Both the position numbers and the translations under genes were made by a program. Positions 1 to 5,081 of a stretch of 5,403 nucleotides of DNA are shown here, one piece after another; the stretch's first letter is position 1, and every line of letters starts with the position of its first letter. This stretch comes from CAMLOF01 sp041913045 (GTDB lineage Bacteria; Pseudomonadota; Gammaproteobacteria; Burkholderiales; Burkholderiaceae_C), in contig JAYSGB010000061.1 of the NCBI GenBank assembly GCA_041913045.1, positions 1 through 5,403 on the forward strand, given 5' to 3'. The notes below the pieces were generated by a model. It was not told the DNA's origin, ran no database searches, and saw only the letters and a list, made by a program, of their open reading frames with translations.

Positions 1-55
1 AGCCACCTTCCCCGACGGCACCAAGCTCGTCACCGTGCACCAGCCCATCGTCTGA
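1..55 (+). CDS. ureA: urease gamma subunit, C-terminal end (partial)
   Basis: The reading frame entering from the left edge ends in ATFPDGTKLVTVHQPIV followed by TGA at 53-55. This is the typical C-terminus of UreA, the small gamma subunit of the three-subunit bacterial urease. The assignment is supported by ureB and ureC downstream on the same strand. Only 17 codons are visible, so nothing can be said about the rest of the gene or its promoter. UreA packs with UreB and UreC in the cytoplasmic (UreABC)3 holoenzyme; it does not bind nickel itself. Confidence 0.88.
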   Translation, partial: ATFPDGTKLVTVHQPIV

Positions 56-78
56 ACCTTGTACCAAGGATGAATCAC

Positions 79-255
79 ATGTTCACCAAGCCCACCCGCC
101 TGATCGCTGCACTTGCAGCCTGTGCCATGACCGCGCAGGCCCAGGCCCACGAAGGCCACGGCCTGTTCGGCCCGCACTGGCACGCCACCGACTCGCTGGG
201 CTTTGTCGCCCTGGCCGTAGGCATTGGCGCCGCCATCTGGCTGTCGCGCAAGTAA
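79..255 (+). CDS. small His-rich secreted or membrane protein inside the urease operon
   Basis: A 58-residue protein of unknown function. Residues 1-23 look like a signal peptide: Lys/Arg near the start, a hydrophobic Ala/Leu core, and an AQA motif at 21-23. It is followed by HEGHGLFGPHWH, with histidines at 24, 27, 33 and 35. Residues 41-55 form a hydrophobic segment ending in SRK, suggesting a C-terminal membrane anchor with a periplasmic His-rich face. The start at 79 is preferred because AAGGA (66-70) lies 8 nt before it; the in-frame ATG at 70 overlaps that ribosome binding site. The gene ends 10 nt before ureB, so it is part of the operon. From the His cluster and context I infer a role around nickel or metal uptake, but no family is recognised. 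It is far too short to be UreJ/HupE, although the HEGHG start recalls the processed N-terminus of such metal permeases. Confidence 0.75.
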   Translation: MFTKPTRLIAALAACAMTAQAQAHEGHGLFGPHWHATDSLGFVALAVGIGAAIWLSRK

Positions 256-265
256 AGGGCTGGCC

Positions 266-571
266 ATGACCCCTGGCGAATACCTCATCGACGCGGGCGA
301 ACTCCCCCTCAACCCGGGCCGCCGCACGCTCACCGTGGTGGTGAAGAACACGGGCGACCGGCCCATTCAGGTGGGTTCGCACTACCACTTCGACGAAACC
401 AACGCCGCGCTCAGCTTCGACCGCGCCGCCGCACGCGGCATGCGCCTGAACATTGCCAGCGGCACCGCCGTGCGCTTCGAGCCCGGCCAGCAACGCACCG
501 TGGAACTGGTGGACTACGCGGGTGCGCGCATCGTCCACGGCTTTCGCGGGCTGACGCAAGGCGCGCTGTAA
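266..571 (+). CDS. ureB: urease beta subunit
   Basis: This 101-residue protein matches the usual length of a free-standing UreB. It begins MTPGEYLI, and residues 30-49 carry the hallmark GDRPIQVGSHYHFDETNAAL stretch. Conserved C-terminal features include GTAVRFEPGQ (66-75), and HGFRG (91-95) lies close to the end. UreB is the beta-barrel structural subunit of cytoplasmic urease that assembles with UreA and UreC. ATG at 266 is chosen because it gives the family-typical N-terminus and has an AAGGG ribosome-binding sequence (255-259) 6 nt upstream. A longer frame from 224 would overlap the preceding small gene and add residues unlike UreB. The stop is 20 nt before ureC. Confidence 0.96.
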   Translation: MTPGEYLIDAGELPLNPGRRTLTVVVKNTGDRPIQVGSHYHFDETNAALSFDRAAARGMRLNIASGTAVRFEPGQQRTVELVDYAGARIVHGFRGLTQGAL

Positions 572-591
572 CCGACCGGAAAGACAAGAAC

Positions 592-2310
592 ATGGCAAGC
601 ATTTCCCGCAGCGCCTACGCCGACATGTTCGGCCCCACCGTGGGCGACCGCCTGCGCCTGGCCGACACCGGCCTGGTCATCGAGGTGGAAAAGGACTACA
701 CCCTGGCCGCAGGCGGTTACGGCGAAGAGGTCAAGTTCGGCGGCGGCAAGACCATCCGCGACGGCATGGCCCAATCGCAAAGAACGCGGGCCGAAGGCGC
801 GGTGGACACGGTGCTGACCAACGCGCTCATCATCGACCACTGGGGCATCGTCAAGGCCGACATCGGCCTGAAGGACGGGCGTATCGTGGCGATTGGCAAG
901 GCGGGGAACCCGGATACACAACCCGGCGTGGATATCGTCATCGGCGCGGGCACCGAGATCATCAGCTGTGAAGGCCACATCGTCACCGCTGGCGGCATCG
1001 ACAGCCACATCCATTTCATCTGCCCGCAGCAGGTGGACGAGGCACTGGCCTCGGGCGTGACCACCATGCTCGGTGGCGGCACTGGCCCGGCCACCGGCAC
1101 CTTTGCCACCACCTGTACGCCCGGCCCCTGGCACATCGAACGCATGCTGCAGGCGGCAGACGGCCTGCCCATGAACATTGGCTTCCTGGGCAAGGGCAAC
1201 GCCAGCCAGCCTGCGCCTCTGCGCGAGCAGATCGACGCAGGCGTGATCGGCCTGAAGCTGCACGAAGACTGGGGCACCACGCCCAGCGCCATCAGCAACT
1301 GCCTGGACGTGGCCGAGGAGACCGACACCCAGGTCGCTATCCACTCCGACACGCTCAACGAATCGGGCTTCGTGGAAGACACCATCGCTGCCACCAAGGG
1401 CCGCACGCTGTGTGCCTTCCACACCGAGGGCGCGGGCGGCGGCCACGCGCCCGACATCATCCGCGTGGTCGGCGAAGCCAACTTCCTGCCTTCGTCCACC
1501 AACCCCACCATGCCCTACACCGTCAACACGCTTGACGAGCACGTGGACATGCTGATGGTCTGCCACCACCTGGACGCAGGAATTCCCGAAGACCTGGCCT
1601 TTGCCGAAAGCCGCATCCGCCGCGAAACCATTGCCGCCGAAGACATCCTGCACGACCTGGGTGCCATCAGCATCATGAGCAGCGACAGCCAGGCCATGGG
1701 GCGCGTGGGCGAGGTGATCATCCGCACCTGGCAGACGGCCGACAAGATGAAGGCGCAGCGCGGCTCGCTGCCAGAAGACAGCAGCCGCAGCGACAACTTC
1801 CGCGTCAAGCGCTACGTGGCCAAGTACACCATCAACCCGGCCATTGCGCACGGCATCTCGCACATCGTGGGTTCGCTGGAAGTGGGCAAGTGGGCCGATC
1901 TGGTGATCTGGAAGCCAGCGTTCTTTGGTGTGAAACCGGCGCTGGTGCTCAAAGGCGGCAGCATTGCGCTGGCCGCCATGGGCGACCCGAACGCGTCCAT
2001 TCCCACGCCGCAACCCGTGCACTACCGCCCGCAGTTTGGCGCCCTGGGTGGCGCGCTGGCCAAAGGCAGTCTGAGCTTTGTGTCGCAAGCCGCGCAGGCC
2101 GCCGGGGTGGCGCAACGCTACGGTCTGCAAAAGACCACGGTGGCGGTGCAAAACTGCCGCAACGTCACCAAGGCCAGCATGGTGCACAACAGCTACGTGC
2201 CCAAGATGGAGATTGACGCTCAAACCTACGCCGTGCGCGCCGACGGCCAGTTGCTGGTGTGCGAGCCCGCGCGCGTGCTGCCCATGGCGCAACGTTACTT
2301 CCTCTTCTGA
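592..2310 (+). CDS. ureC: urease alpha subunit, catalytic
   Basis: A full-length 572-residue UreC, the nickel amidohydrolase subunit that hydrolyses urea to ammonia and carbamate. All the expected active-site residues can be located: His139 and His141 (DSHIHFICPQQ), the carbamylated Lys222 and His224 (GLKLHEDWG), His251 (IHSDTLNE), His277 (FHTEGAGGGH), Asp365 (MSSDSQAMGR) and the mobile-flap Cys324-His325 (MVCHHLD). These sit five residues higher than in Klebsiella numbering. Residues 1-60 contain the usual N-terminal beta domain (YADMFGPTVGDRLRLADT). ATG at 592 has GGAAAG (578-583) 8 nt upstream. There is no sign of truncation or a missing ligand, so the enzyme should be active when matured by UreEFG and UreD. 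Confidence 0.99.
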   Translation: MASISRSAYADMFGPTVGDRLRLADTGLVIEVEKDYTLAAGGYGEEVKFGGGKTIRDGMAQSQRTRAEGAVDTVLTNALIIDHWGIVKADIGLKDGRIVAIGKAGNPDTQPGVDIVIGAGTEIISCEGHIVTAGGIDSHIHFICPQQVDEALASGVTTMLGGGTGPATGTFATTCTPGPWHIERMLQAADGLPMNIGFLGKGNASQPAPLREQIDAGVIGLKLHEDWGTTPSAISNCLDVAEETDTQVAIHSDTLNESGFVEDTIAATKGRTLCAFHTEGAGGGHAPDIIRVVGEANFLPSSTNPTMPYTVNTLDEHVDMLMVCHHLDAGIPEDLAFAESRIRRETIAAEDILHDLGAISIMSSDSQAMGRVGEVIIRTWQTADKMKAQRGSLPEDSSRSDNFRVKRYVAKYTINPAIAHGISHIVGSLEVGKWADLVIWKPAFFGVKPALVLKGGSIALAAMGDPNASIPTPQPVHYRPQFGALGGALAKGSLSFVSQAAQAAGVAQRYGLQKTTVAVQNCRNVTKASMVHNSYVPKMEIDAQTYAVRADGQLLVCEPARVLPMAQRYFLF

Positions 2311-2317
2311 GAATGAT

Positions 2318-2390
2318 GCCCCCACGCTCACTCTGTTCGCAGCCCCCCGAGGGGGCCTCAGCCTCCTTGGGGCGGCTCTGCGGAGGCTGA
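2318..2390 (+). repeat. GC-rich intergenic repeat element between ureC and ureE
   Basis: The 81-nt gap between ureC and ureE consists almost entirely of a structured GC-rich block. It starts with GCCCCCACGCTCACTCTGTT. It then forms a short hairpin, GCCCCC/GGGGGC with a CGA loop (2342-2356), and a second 9-bp hairpin (2358-2390). From memory, blocks of the form CCCCCACGCTCACT...CCCCCCGAGGGGGC are widespread between genes in Comamonadaceae. I therefore call it a dispersed REP-like element, but copy number cannot be checked here. It interrupts an otherwise tightly packed operon. Confidence 0.6.
2358..2390 (+). promoter_or_regulatory. hairpin burying the ureE ribosome binding site
   Basis: TCAGCCTCC (2358-2366) and GGAGGCTGA (2382-2390) are a perfect 9-bp inverted repeat around a 15-nt loop. 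The right arm contains GGAGG (2382-2386), the Shine-Dalgarno for ureE, whose ATG follows at 2392. In mRNA the site would be paired unless ribosomes or another structure open it. The pairing is plain in the sequence; the idea that it lowers or tunes UreE, and hence downstream UreF and UreG output, relative to UreABC is inference. Confidence 0.5.
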
Positions 2391-2391
2391 A

Positions 2392-2919
2392 ATGCTCCAC
2401 GCCACCCGTTGCATACCCCAAGGCCAGGGCCTGGCACGACCGGTGCTGGACCGCGCCGCCACGCTCACGCTCGACTGGGACCTGCGCCAGAAAAGCCGCT
2501 TCGACGCTGAAGACTCCCAAGGCCGACGTGTGGGCGTGTTCCTGGCGCGCGGCACAGTGGTGCGCGGCGGCGATGTGCTCGTCACCCACGACGGCTCGCT
2601 GCTCAAGGTGCAGGCCGCGCCGCAAGCGGTGCTGCGCATCACCCACTGCAGCGAACACGGCACGCCGTTTGACCTCATCCGCGCCGCCTACCACCTGGGC
2701 AACCGGCACGTGCCCATCGAACTGCAGCCCGACCACCTCAAGATTGAACCCGACCACGTGCTGGCAGACATGCTGCGCCAGATGCACCTGATCGTGACCG
2801 AGGCGCGCGAGCCGTTCGAGCCCGAGTCCGGCGCCTACGCCAGTGGAGGACACCACCACGGCCATGGCGGCCATGACCACGCGCACGGCCACGACCATGA
2901 TCACGGCCATGCCCACTGA
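2392..2919 (+). CDS. ureE: urease accessory protein, nickel metallochaperone
   Basis: A 175-residue UreE, the homodimeric cytoplasmic chaperone that carries nickel to the UreG-containing activation complex. The N-terminal domain spans roughly residues 1-75 and the metal-binding domain roughly 76-150. The latter contains YHLGNRHVP with His106, equivalent to the interfacial nickel ligand (His96 in Klebsiella). The C-terminus is a His-rich tail, residues 154-175, with 12 histidines in 22 residues mixed with Gly and Asp, as in Klebsiella UreE; it probably stores extra nickel. The start at 2392 follows GGAGG by 5 nt, and this ribosome site lies in a hairpin. The last 11 nt overlap ureF. Confidence 0.97.
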   Translation: MLHATRCIPQGQGLARPVLDRAATLTLDWDLRQKSRFDAEDSQGRRVGVFLARGTVVRGGDVLVTHDGSLLKVQAAPQAVLRITHCSEHGTPFDLIRAAYHLGNRHVPIELQPDHLKIEPDHVLADMLRQMHLIVTEAREPFEPESGAYASGGHHHGHGGHDHAHGHDHDHGHAH

Positions 2920-3610
2920 GTCTGCAACGGGCAGCCTGCTGCCCCTGTTGTGGCTGGCATCGCCCGCCCTGCCCATAGGCGGGTTTTCGTATTCCGAAGG
3001 GCTGGAAGCCGCCATTGACACGGGCCGCGTGACGGACGAAGCCAGCGCAGCCCGCTGGCTGGCCGACCAGTTGCAACTGAGCCTGGCCCGTGCCGACCTG
3101 GCCGTGCTGGCCCAGGCCGTGCCCGCATGGCGGCAACAAGACTGGCCGCGCCTGCAGGCGCTGGACGCCTGGGTGCGCGAGACCCGCGAAACCGCCGAGC
3201 TGCGCCTGCAAAGCGAGCAGATGGGCCGCTCCCTGGTGGAGTGGCTCAAGTCCCTGCAGCGGCCCGACTTTGACGTGACCGCCCTGCCCGCTGACCTCCG
3301 CGCGCCCACCTACCCGGTGGCCTTTGGCTTGGCGCTGGCGTGCCACACCGCGCCAGACAGCGCCGTGCGCGACGGCCTGTTCGCCTGCGCCTTCGGCTGG
3401 GCCGAGAACATGGCGCAAGCCGCCATCAAGGCCGTGCCCCTGGGCCAGAGCGCGGGCCAGCGCATCCTGGCAAAGCTGTGCGCCCACATTCCCGCTGCCG
3501 TGCAAACGGCACTCCACACCCCAGACGCCGACCGTCAGGCCTTCAGCCCCATGCTGGCCATCCTGTCGGCCCGCCACGAAACCCAGTACTCACGCCTGTT
3601 CCGCTCATGA
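2909..3610 (+). CDS. ureF: urease accessory protein UreF
   Basis: A 233-residue all-helical UreF, which bridges UreD and UreG in the apo-urease activation complex and gates the UreG GTPase. Landmarks are LPIGGFSYSEGLE (21-33), ETAELRLQSEQMGRSL (94-109), QAAIKAVPLGQSAGQR (170-185) and a C-terminus ending HETQYSRLFRS. ATG at 2909 is preferred because it gives a family-like length with a short lead before LLPLLWL. There is no clear ribosome binding site, so initiation probably depends on ribosomes finishing ureE, which ends 8 nt further on. In-frame ATGs at 2864, 2873 and 2897 also exist, but they would add low-complexity sequence produced by the ureE His tail in another frame. The gene overlaps ureG by ATGA. 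Confidence 0.96.
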   Translation: MPTESATGSLLPLLWLASPALPIGGFSYSEGLEAAIDTGRVTDEASAARWLADQLQLSLARADLAVLAQAVPAWRQQDWPRLQALDAWVRETRETAELRLQSEQMGRSLVEWLKSLQRPDFDVTALPADLRAPTYPVAFGLALACHTAPDSAVRDGLFACAFGWAENMAQAAIKAVPLGQSAGQRILAKLCAHIPAAVQTALHTPDADRQAFSPMLAILSARHETQYSRLFRS

Positions 3611-4266
3611 ACGCACCCGCCATGCACCACATTCCCGGCCGCACCAAAACCCTGCCCCCGCTGCGCGTGGGCATCGGCGGCCCCGTCGGCTCCGGCAAGA
3701 CGACCCTGCTCGAAATGCTGTGCAAAGCCATGCGCGACAAGTACGACCTTATCGCCATCACCAACGACATCTACACCAAGGAAGACCAGCGCCTGCTCAC
3801 CATCAGCGGCGCGCTGCCCGCCGAGCGCATCATGGGCGTGGAAACCGGCGGCTGCCCGCACACCGCCATCCGCGAAGACTGCTCCATCAACCTTGAAGCC
3901 ATCGACCGCATGCTGGGCGCCTTCCCCAACGCCGACATCGTCTTCGTGGAAAGCGGCGGCGACAACCTGGCCGCCACCTTCAGCCCCGAGCTGTCGGACC
4001 TCACCATCTACGTCATCGACGTGGCTGCAGGCGAAAAAATCCCCCGCAAGGGCGGCCCCGGCATCACCAAGAGCGACCTGTTCGTCATCAACAAGACCGA
4101 CCTGGCCCCGCTGGTGGGCGCCAACCTGGACGTAATGAAGGCCGACACCGCACGCATGCGCCCCGACGCCGAGCGCCGCCCCTGGGTCATGACCAACCTC
4201 AAGACCCAGGCCGGGCTGGACGAAGTGATCCGCTTCATCGAGAAGCGCGGCATGCTCACGGCCTGA
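3607..4266 (+). CDS. ureG: urease accessory GTPase UreG
   Basis: A 219-residue SIMIBI-class GTPase that couples GTP hydrolysis to nickel insertion into urease. Motifs visible are the P-loop GGPVGSGKT (24-32), ETGGCPHTAIRED (79-91) with the nickel-binding Cys83-Pro84-His85, ESGGDN (115-120) and the guanine-specificity NKTD (162-165). ATG at 3607 overlaps the ureF stop in an ATGA arrangement, which favours translational coupling; ATG at 3622 is a possible alternative. A frame open further upstream runs through ureF and is not part of this protein. It is the last urease gene in the window; ureD is absent here and is presumed upstream of ureA. Confidence 0.98.
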   Translation: MNAPAMHHIPGRTKTLPPLRVGIGGPVGSGKTTLLEMLCKAMRDKYDLIAITNDIYTKEDQRLLTISGALPAERIMGVETGGCPHTAIREDCSINLEAIDRMLGAFPNADIVFVESGGDNLAATFSPELSDLTIYVIDVAAGEKIPRKGGPGITKSDLFVINKTDLAPLVGANLDVMKADTARMRPDAERRPWVMTNLKTQAGLDEVIRFIEKRGMLTA

Positions 4267-4297
4267 AGCGGCGGCCCTGGCTGGTTCTCCGAGAGGG

Positions 4298-4303
4298 TAC
4301 AAT
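4298..4303 (+). promoter_or_regulatory. possible -10 box of the tRNA-Ser promoter
   Basis: TACAAT lies 21 nt before the mature tRNA 5' end and is followed by GC-rich TCGCGCC, the kind of discriminator seen at stringently controlled stable-RNA promoters. No good -35 hexamer is found 15-18 nt upstream (best candidate CTGGCT at 4277-4282), so the call is weak. Confidence 0.35.
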
Positions 4304-4324
4304 TCGCGCCTCAAACGGACCTGA

Positions 4325-4412
4325 GGAAGCGTGGCAGAGTGGTCGATTGCACCGGTCTTGAAAACCGGCAACGGGCAACCGTTCGTGAGTTCGAATCTCA
4401 CCGCTTCCGCCA
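4325..4412 (+). tRNA. tRNA-Ser (anticodon UGA)
   Basis: A complete class II tRNA. The acceptor stem pairs GGAAGCG (4325-4331) with CGCTTCC (4402-4408), followed by discriminator G and an encoded CCA (4410-4412). The anticodon stem pairs CCGGT (4352-4356) with ACCGG (4364-4368) around the loop CTTGAAA, giving anticodon TGA (4359-4361), which reads UCA and related serine codons. The long variable arm AACGG-GCAA-CCGTT (4370-4383) is diagnostic of serine tRNAs of this class. The T arm is GTGAG-TTCGAAT-CTCAC (4385-4401). It lies 58 nt after ureG on the same strand with no visible terminator between them. It sits at the boundary between the conserved operon and the atypical right-hand segment. Confidence 0.97.
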
Positions 4413-4440
4413 GTAATTCATATAAATCAAGCGCTTAGGC

Positions 4441-4512
4441 TGTGCCGTAAAGCATAAAGTGTCCACTTGGACAGGTTATGCTTTATTTCCCGTTAGGACA
4501 CATTTTGCTTTA
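4441..4512 (+). mobile_element. candidate transposon end with three transposase-type binding sites
   Basis: Twenty-eight bases after the tRNA CCA the sequence reads TGTGCCG and then holds three copies of one 17-bp site. Copy A is on the minus strand (4448-4464). Copies B (4469-4485, GGACAGGTTATGCTTTA) and C (4496-4512, GGACACATTTTGCTTTA) are on the plus strand. B and C start 27 bp apart. Terminal TGT followed by several spaced copies of a roughly 20-bp site is the layout of Tn7/Tn5053-type ends bound by TnsB/TniA transposases, and these elements often insert at a fixed distance from a conserved gene. The repeats are directly visible; the transposon interpretation is inference. The terminus could instead be TGTCC at 4460. 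The other end is not in the window. Confidence 0.4.
4448..4485. repeat. long inverted repeat (copies A and B)
   Basis: TAAAGCATAAAGTGTCC (4448-4464) and GGACAGGTTATGCTTTA (4469-4485) are complementary at 15 of 17 positions with only a 4-nt ACTT centre. It could act as a cruciform, a dimeric protein binding site or an RNA hairpin. It is not followed by a strong T run, so it is not a typical intrinsic terminator. Confidence 0.8.
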
Positions 4513-4536
4513 TCGCACTTTTGTGATAGGCAAACG

Positions 4537-4568
4537 AAAGCCCGCAGACCATGTATGCGGGCTTTTTT
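4537..4568 (+). terminator. intrinsic terminator
   Basis: AAAGCCCGCA (4537-4546) pairs perfectly with TGCGGGCTTT (4556-4565) across a 9-nt loop, and the right arm runs into a T-rich tail (TTTTTTCT, 4563-4570). The A-rich left flank also lets it work on the minus strand, though less well. On the plus strand it is the first convincing terminator after ureG and tRNA-Ser. It lies just inside the candidate element end, so it may stop transcription from the tRNA side entering the element. Confidence 0.8.
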
Positions 4569-4680
4569 CTTGTGAGTCCGACTCTTTTCCGATGCCGACT
4601 CAGTCTGAGCGGTTCTTGCTCGACCAAATAAAATTTTTCCAAATCCCTTCGGGCATGCTTCACGAGTTGCTATACATATT

Positions 4681-4707
4681 GCAACCGGTTGGTTTGTAAC
4701 CGGTTGC
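4681..4707. repeat. perfect 10-bp inverted repeat
   Basis: GCAACCGGTT (4681-4690) and AACCGGTTGC (4698-4707) are exact reverse complements with a 7-nt spacer. Each arm also contains the self-palindromic octamer AACCGGTT, so the site is both an inverted repeat and a 15-bp-spaced direct repeat. No T tract follows, so it is not a typical terminator. An operator or recombinase site is possible, but nothing identifies the binding protein. Confidence 0.7.
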
Positions 4708-5025
4708 CGCTCAGCTGGTCGGGGTCAAAAACGGCAGCGGCTGGGGGATACCCGTGACTGTGGGAAAGTCTTGAGAGAGCGGGCAAGGTGGCGAAGTTAG
4801 CGCCTTGAGGCGAATGGCTGACGGGTGACGCCGGCTCCGGAGTGCCGTTTTGTGCAAGGGGGTGGGTCTGAAGGCATCTTGCGGGGCTTCGCCCGCAGGA
4901 TGGCTGGGCTCATCCTCACCAAAGTGCGCCTCAGACTTGAATACCTCCACACTGGATGAGCCTTACAGGAAAGCTCAAACCAGTATTAAAAAAATCACAA
5001 ATCTCTAAGAGATATAACGTTTTTA

Positions 5026-5073
5026 AGGTCAATCCTCTGATTCTCAATGCCTTGAAGATATGGGGATTGACCT
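5026..5073. repeat. inverted repeat downstream of the partial minus-strand gene
   Basis: AGGTCAATCC (5026-5035) and GGATTGACCT (5064-5073) are a perfect 10-bp inverted repeat separated by 28 nt. It lies 9-56 nt past the stop codon of the minus-strand frame that ends at 5082. No T tract follows on the minus strand directly after the left arm, although ATATCTCTTAGAGATTTGTG and AT-rich sequence come later, so a terminator role is doubtful. Confidence 0.5.
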
Positions 5074-5081
5074 GTTCAAAT

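Larger units (their letters stand above)
4569..5081. other. stretch without a supported gene
   Basis: About 500 nt with no reading frame I can support. It contains an AT-rich part (4625-4680), a palindromic site (4681-4707), a GC-rich patch (about 4711-4920) and a second AT-rich part (4980-5090) with another inverted repeat. The longest frame here is minus-strand 4711-4950 (79 codons). It is rich in Pro, Ser and Arg, resembles no family I know and has no partner gene. The GC-rich patch contains a small hairpin, TGCGGG/CCCGCA (4880-4897). The patchwork composition suggests a mosaic of acquired fragments. Confidence 0.5.

Noticed and set aside
514..3309. A 931-codon open frame on the minus strand
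   Set aside because: It is antisense to ureC, ureE and ureF, which are unmistakable. Its translation is rich in Val, Ala, His, Gly and Arg without domains, as expected from the mirror of high-GC codon use.
3340..3606. N-terminal extension of ureG by 89 codons through ureF
   Set aside because: The added residues are Arg/Pro-rich shadow sequence of ureF. UreG proteins begin close to the P-loop, and the ATGA overlap at 3607 gives the normal length.
3535..4401. Minus-strand 288-codon frame over ureG and the tRNA
   Set aside because: It is antisense to ureG and crosses a complete tRNA; its composition is that of a shadow frame.
4388..4412. tRNA 3' end as an integrase attachment site with a duplicated copy
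   Set aside because: No second copy of the T-arm/acceptor sequence (TTCGAATCTCACCGCTTCC) appears in the remaining 990 bases and no integrase gene is visible; only sequence beyond the window could revive this.
4478..4699. 73-codon plus-strand frame beginning at 4478
   Set aside because: It starts inside the inverted repeat, crosses a strong terminator and has no protein-like features.
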